Source: Pseudarthrobacter sp. L1SW (lineage in GTDB: Bacteria; Actinomycetota; Actinomycetes; Actinomycetales; Micrococcaceae). Taken from it: a stretch of 64,000 nt of DNA. Positions 62,401 to 64,000 of the stretch are shown here, one piece after another; positions within the stretch are counted from its first letter, which is position 1; every line of letters begins with the position of its first letter. Both the position numbers and the translations under genes were made by a program. The stretch spans positions 992,001-1,056,000 of the forward strand of contig NZ_CP078079.1 in the NCBI RefSeq assembly GCF_020809045.1, read 5' to 3'. The notes under the pieces are model-generated. The model was given only the letters and a program-made list of their open reading frames with translations, made no database searches and was not told the origin of the DNA.

Positions 62401-64000
62401 AACAGCGGTCCCTGTTGCATCAGGCTCACGACGTCAGTGACTGGGTGGTCATCATAGACCGGACGCTCGGATTGGAGTACTTCGACCGCACGGCGCAGGG
62501 CGGAGGCCGCAACGACTTTGTTATTGATTACGTCGCCGGCAGCGTCGGTCTCGGCCGCCAGGTTTTGGTCAGCTCGCGCAAAGTCGAGGAACTTCGTGGT
62601 CTATTGGCACCTGTTATTGTCGATCATGGTATCGCCGTCGACGACCGGCACCTGCAGACTTTCTTCGAGCAACTTCGGCTGCTATCGGGCAGTCTCGCCT
62701 TCAAGCTCTCCTCAGCTGCCCGCAACCAGCGAGCCGAGGTGCTGGGACTTGCTCTCGCGAGGCTCTACCTCGACGGCCAGCAGGCCCTGGGTGACCAAAT
62801 TGTTATTCCCCTCGATGCCCACCAAGACCTTTACGCGGAGACCCGACGTCGAACGGGGGCAGAGAAATCGCTACGACGCACGGACTTAGCGCTATTCTCC
62901 TTCGACGCCGTTGCGAGAACCATCACCTGCCGTCTGGTCGAGGTCAAAGCCTATTCAAGGATCCGCAACGTCACCGACCACGAGGGGTTGCAGCGATCAA
63001 TTATCGAACAGGTTGAGACCTCACAGAGCGTCCTGGCTAGCCAATTCGACCCAAACGCTGCCGACCCCGATCGAGTCGACCGAGCGGTGAAAAACGTTGA
63101 GCTCGCTGCGCTGTTGCGGTTCTACCTCGAGCGCTCCGAGCGATACAAGATGGTTCGGCGTTCCGTGAGCACGCATGCTCGTCGATTACTTGAGACACTT
63201 GACGACGGATTTAGACTACGCTTTGACCGGATCGGCCTCATATTCGAGCTGTCAGGGGAGAGTAGTGCTCCGGTGATCGTCGACGGTGTGGAGTTCCACC
63301 ACATTGGGCGGAGCGAGATCGACGAGCTCCTCTCCGCCGTGCCGACCGAGCTCGACCTGCCCCGCGACGTTACCGAACCCTACTCTGTTGTGCTCCCGGA
63401 TCTTACGCGTTCTCTTCGTGAAGACGCTGCCTTCCGTGCCCCAACGCTGGATGTACTCGAAGACGAGCCGCAGGAAGCTGAATCCGTCTGGGACTCTACA
63501 GTGGTTGCGTCTCCTGGTGAGTTAGATCCAAAAGCAGCTGCCCCTGCCGTTCCCGGGGACGTTTACTCACCGCCACCCAGTGGCCTGTCCGGTGAGGCAG
63601 TCGAAGGCTCGACACATGTCCCTGTCGATCGTGAGGGCCTTTCTGCTCTCGAAAACCTGTTGGCTGCTTCCTCGTCGCCCGTCAACCCGCCGGTGCTGCT
63701 GGGCGTTACGGATAAGACTCCGCAATGGGCAATGCTTGGTGAGGCAGCGGGCGGCCGAAAGACAGGCATCGATCTAGATGAGACCCACACCATCAGCCTT
63801 TTCGGTGTTCAAGGCGGGGGCAAGAGTTATACTCTCGGATCCCTTATCGAAGCTGCAATCCTGCCTGCTCCCGGTGTGAATGAACTGCCGCACCCACTGG
63901 CTTCTGTCGTTTTCCACTACAGCCGAACACAGGATTACGCGCCCGAGTTTACCTCGATGAAGTACGCGAACGATGTCGAAGGCCAGATCGCGTTACTTCG
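59442..64000 (+). CDS. mad8: Giant nuclease/HerA-like ATPase protein (MAD8-like), 3' partial
   Basis: At least 1519 residues, open to the window end. It starts at TTG overlapping the MAD7-like stop (TTGA), with GGAGAGGAG upstream. A PD-(D/E)xK-like site is visible: D1148 in 'RTDLALFSFDA' and E1167-V-K1169 in 'CRLVEVKAYSRIRN'. Near the current end is a P-loop of HerA/FtsK type (G1455-VQGGGK1461-S). This recalls DptH-type restriction ATPases and MAD8 of MADS. The ~1100-residue N-terminal part is unassigned. No stop codon occurs in the frame across 4.5 kb. Confidence 0.8.
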   Translation, partial: MTATASGLVEPTIVDVRSALEDVLVPHLLGILSSRQAGHCMRVTELDGGLSARLVHRLRTATVPGTVVCLLASDEKVAMGDDTLVTSTQLVELRNRPIDETSGPLLVFVPPGLRASAEDSFGVATFEEIEVGNAYAILRKELISRVPASLRDGISRLEQVLASKKDNRSSDQAWVRYLLTLAANDYEPDAAGAAIYCFGLVPDLALFTKVADVPERVGRNRVHVDDLSRSELDERQRVLSLGLSDPDFTSRLARFVGKIGLEDRVVWTRRIITDRDNRILTFDNWPAPSERELQLKIEVHVIGLSFVGDDPEHLRTYPVLETLAGQPYLVAGPTGAKDIAATFTIDPVLTTADGLLKLRVELVSEDGEPTGKAVNVATGARPKSSYKGTIRNLRKAQLDEGWHRLIVTPIAEMDRRIITAPTSGMSELFYVVNADESEDPPETRAQRYESLTHAIQRLGFGRLADGRPDRDLTPGDVSWVNGSRNSAFASANIHVAGGGGVEIRLSRLLTQIERDTLISPRELGMWQLALGQEGSPSAPVRDETPWVDSLGPVAEQAFAEFIDVRDTLFQAIADASAPYDDEPIGVVETTNLMPLSAEIVAYAASYQRMVSAQTAHAAEVTRNERGAALRALGGLQQIDAVATRYVDALGDFHQVLLVGPTHPLRLLWFCGWSALGAAWRGELGGHNKEAAADAAASYFHKLDSLGFPFAVPRQDNHHLLAAVGNLTPFWTAMVHSRTDDAIGLLGKLSNALGIPDTLRAPGRVQAAVVLADRVERYVRQHAYIRTLVVNVINPGEAGLIVEMLLELQRRLTTKELTYDLRLCTPNTAMPGIGEAVADLTRSDSRFNREEADAFGSRHDSNVPKLAYSIRSIDEFEQCPTEFEAHLTIFVDAFSGEEHETGPVQHIAHAPAYGLIQQAFTAFDVGDDGASVTWRKSPVFARPAATESALSDLLADLPHTLARAAASVATDGTGTGHVPTATLNLDGQQRSLLHQAHDVSDWVVIIDRTLGLEYFDRTAQGGGRNDFVIDYVAGSVGLGRQVLVSSRKVEELRGLLAPVIVDHGIAVDDRHLQTFFEQLRLLSGSLAFKLSSAARNQRAEVLGLALARLYLDGQQALGDQIVIPLDAHQDLYAETRRRTGAEKSLRRTDLALFSFDAVARTITCRLVEVKAYSRIRNVTDHEGLQRSIIEQVETSQSVLASQFDPNAADPDRVDRAVKNVELAALLRFYLERSERYKMVRRSVSTHARRLLETLDDGFRLRFDRIGLIFELSGESSAPVIVDGVEFHHIGRSEIDELLSAVPTELDLPRDVTEPYSVVLPDLTRSLREDAAFRAPTLDVLEDEPQEAESVWDSTVVASPGELDPKAAAPAVPGDVYSPPPSGLSGEAVEGSTHVPVDREGLSALENLLAASSSPVNPPVLLGVTDKTPQWAMLGEAAGGRKTGIDLDETHTISLFGVQGGGKSYTLGSLIEAAILPAPGVNELPHPLASVVFHYSRTQDYAPEFTSMKYANDVEGQIALL

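Noticed and set aside
50023..64000. BREX type 2 (Pgl) or DISARM
   Set aside because: No PglZ phosphatase, PglX or BrxL is visible, and no drmA/B/C set. The kinase resembles PglW, but the methylase comes with a specificity subunit, which fits MADS better.

Overview
The window is high-GC DNA with actinobacterial gene content: DUF222-HNH proteins, a DevS-like GAF sensor kinase, many GTG starts, and secreted or lipoprotein genes with Actinobacteria-style signals. It most resembles the chromosome of an Arthrobacter/Pseudarthrobacter-type Micrococcaceae. This assignment is inferred from gene content and was not computed. No rRNA, tRNA, CRISPR array or intact insertion sequence was recognised.

Positions 1-41623 are mostly ordinary chromosomal genes. 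In order they are: a YVTN beta-propeller surface protein (5' cut by the window edge), a cupin, a methyltransferase/SOUL pair, a DUF1295 membrane enzyme, an OFA-family transporter with its small subunit, a secreted HNH/excalibur nuclease, an F510_1955-type lipoprotein, a DUF998 protein coupled to a rifampin-phosphotransferase-like PEP enzyme, a GYD protein, a DevS-like kinase convergent with a NarL-type regulator whose receiver lacks the phospho-acceptor Asp, a secreted EEP phosphohydrolase, a SulP transporter, a serine hydrolase/ICMT pair, DM13 and DUF222-HNH proteins, an MHS transporter, a GH25-like secreted protein, an alpha/beta hydrolase, SRPBCC and LuxR proteins, and an amino-acid utilisation cluster (TPP enzyme, Lrp regulator, aminotransferase, permease). 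An SDR, a universal stress protein, a 5'-truncated permease and a nitrilase-family amidase follow.

From about 41.6 kb the sequence becomes accessory. It holds a SHOCT remnant, a membrane protein overlapping a HEPN-like RX4H protein, a decayed second copy of the amidase gene, a visibly AT-richer two-gene membrane module, a solitary long Phd/YefM-type protein with a repeated palindromic operator, and a PLD/DEAD-helicase/DUF3427 protein.

The last 14 kb (50023 to the window end) is one tightly overlapping operon. Its genes are an N6-adenine methylase with an N-terminal HSDR_N-like region, a type I-like specificity subunit, a 1408-residue NERD/pseudokinase/kinase/P-loop protein, an unknown protein with a Cys/His cluster, and a giant protein with a PD-(D/E)xK-like motif followed by a HerA/FtsK-like P-loop that runs off the window. 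The set matches, from memory of the family names, MAD2, MAD5, MAD6, MAD7 and MAD8 of the methylation-associated defence system (MADS). MAD1 is not seen upstream, and MAD3 and MAD4 are not present between MAD2 and MAD5. The likely logic is self-marking by the methylase plus specificity subunit, and restriction or signalling by the kinase, ATPase and nuclease components. This compact variant is the most interesting object in the window.
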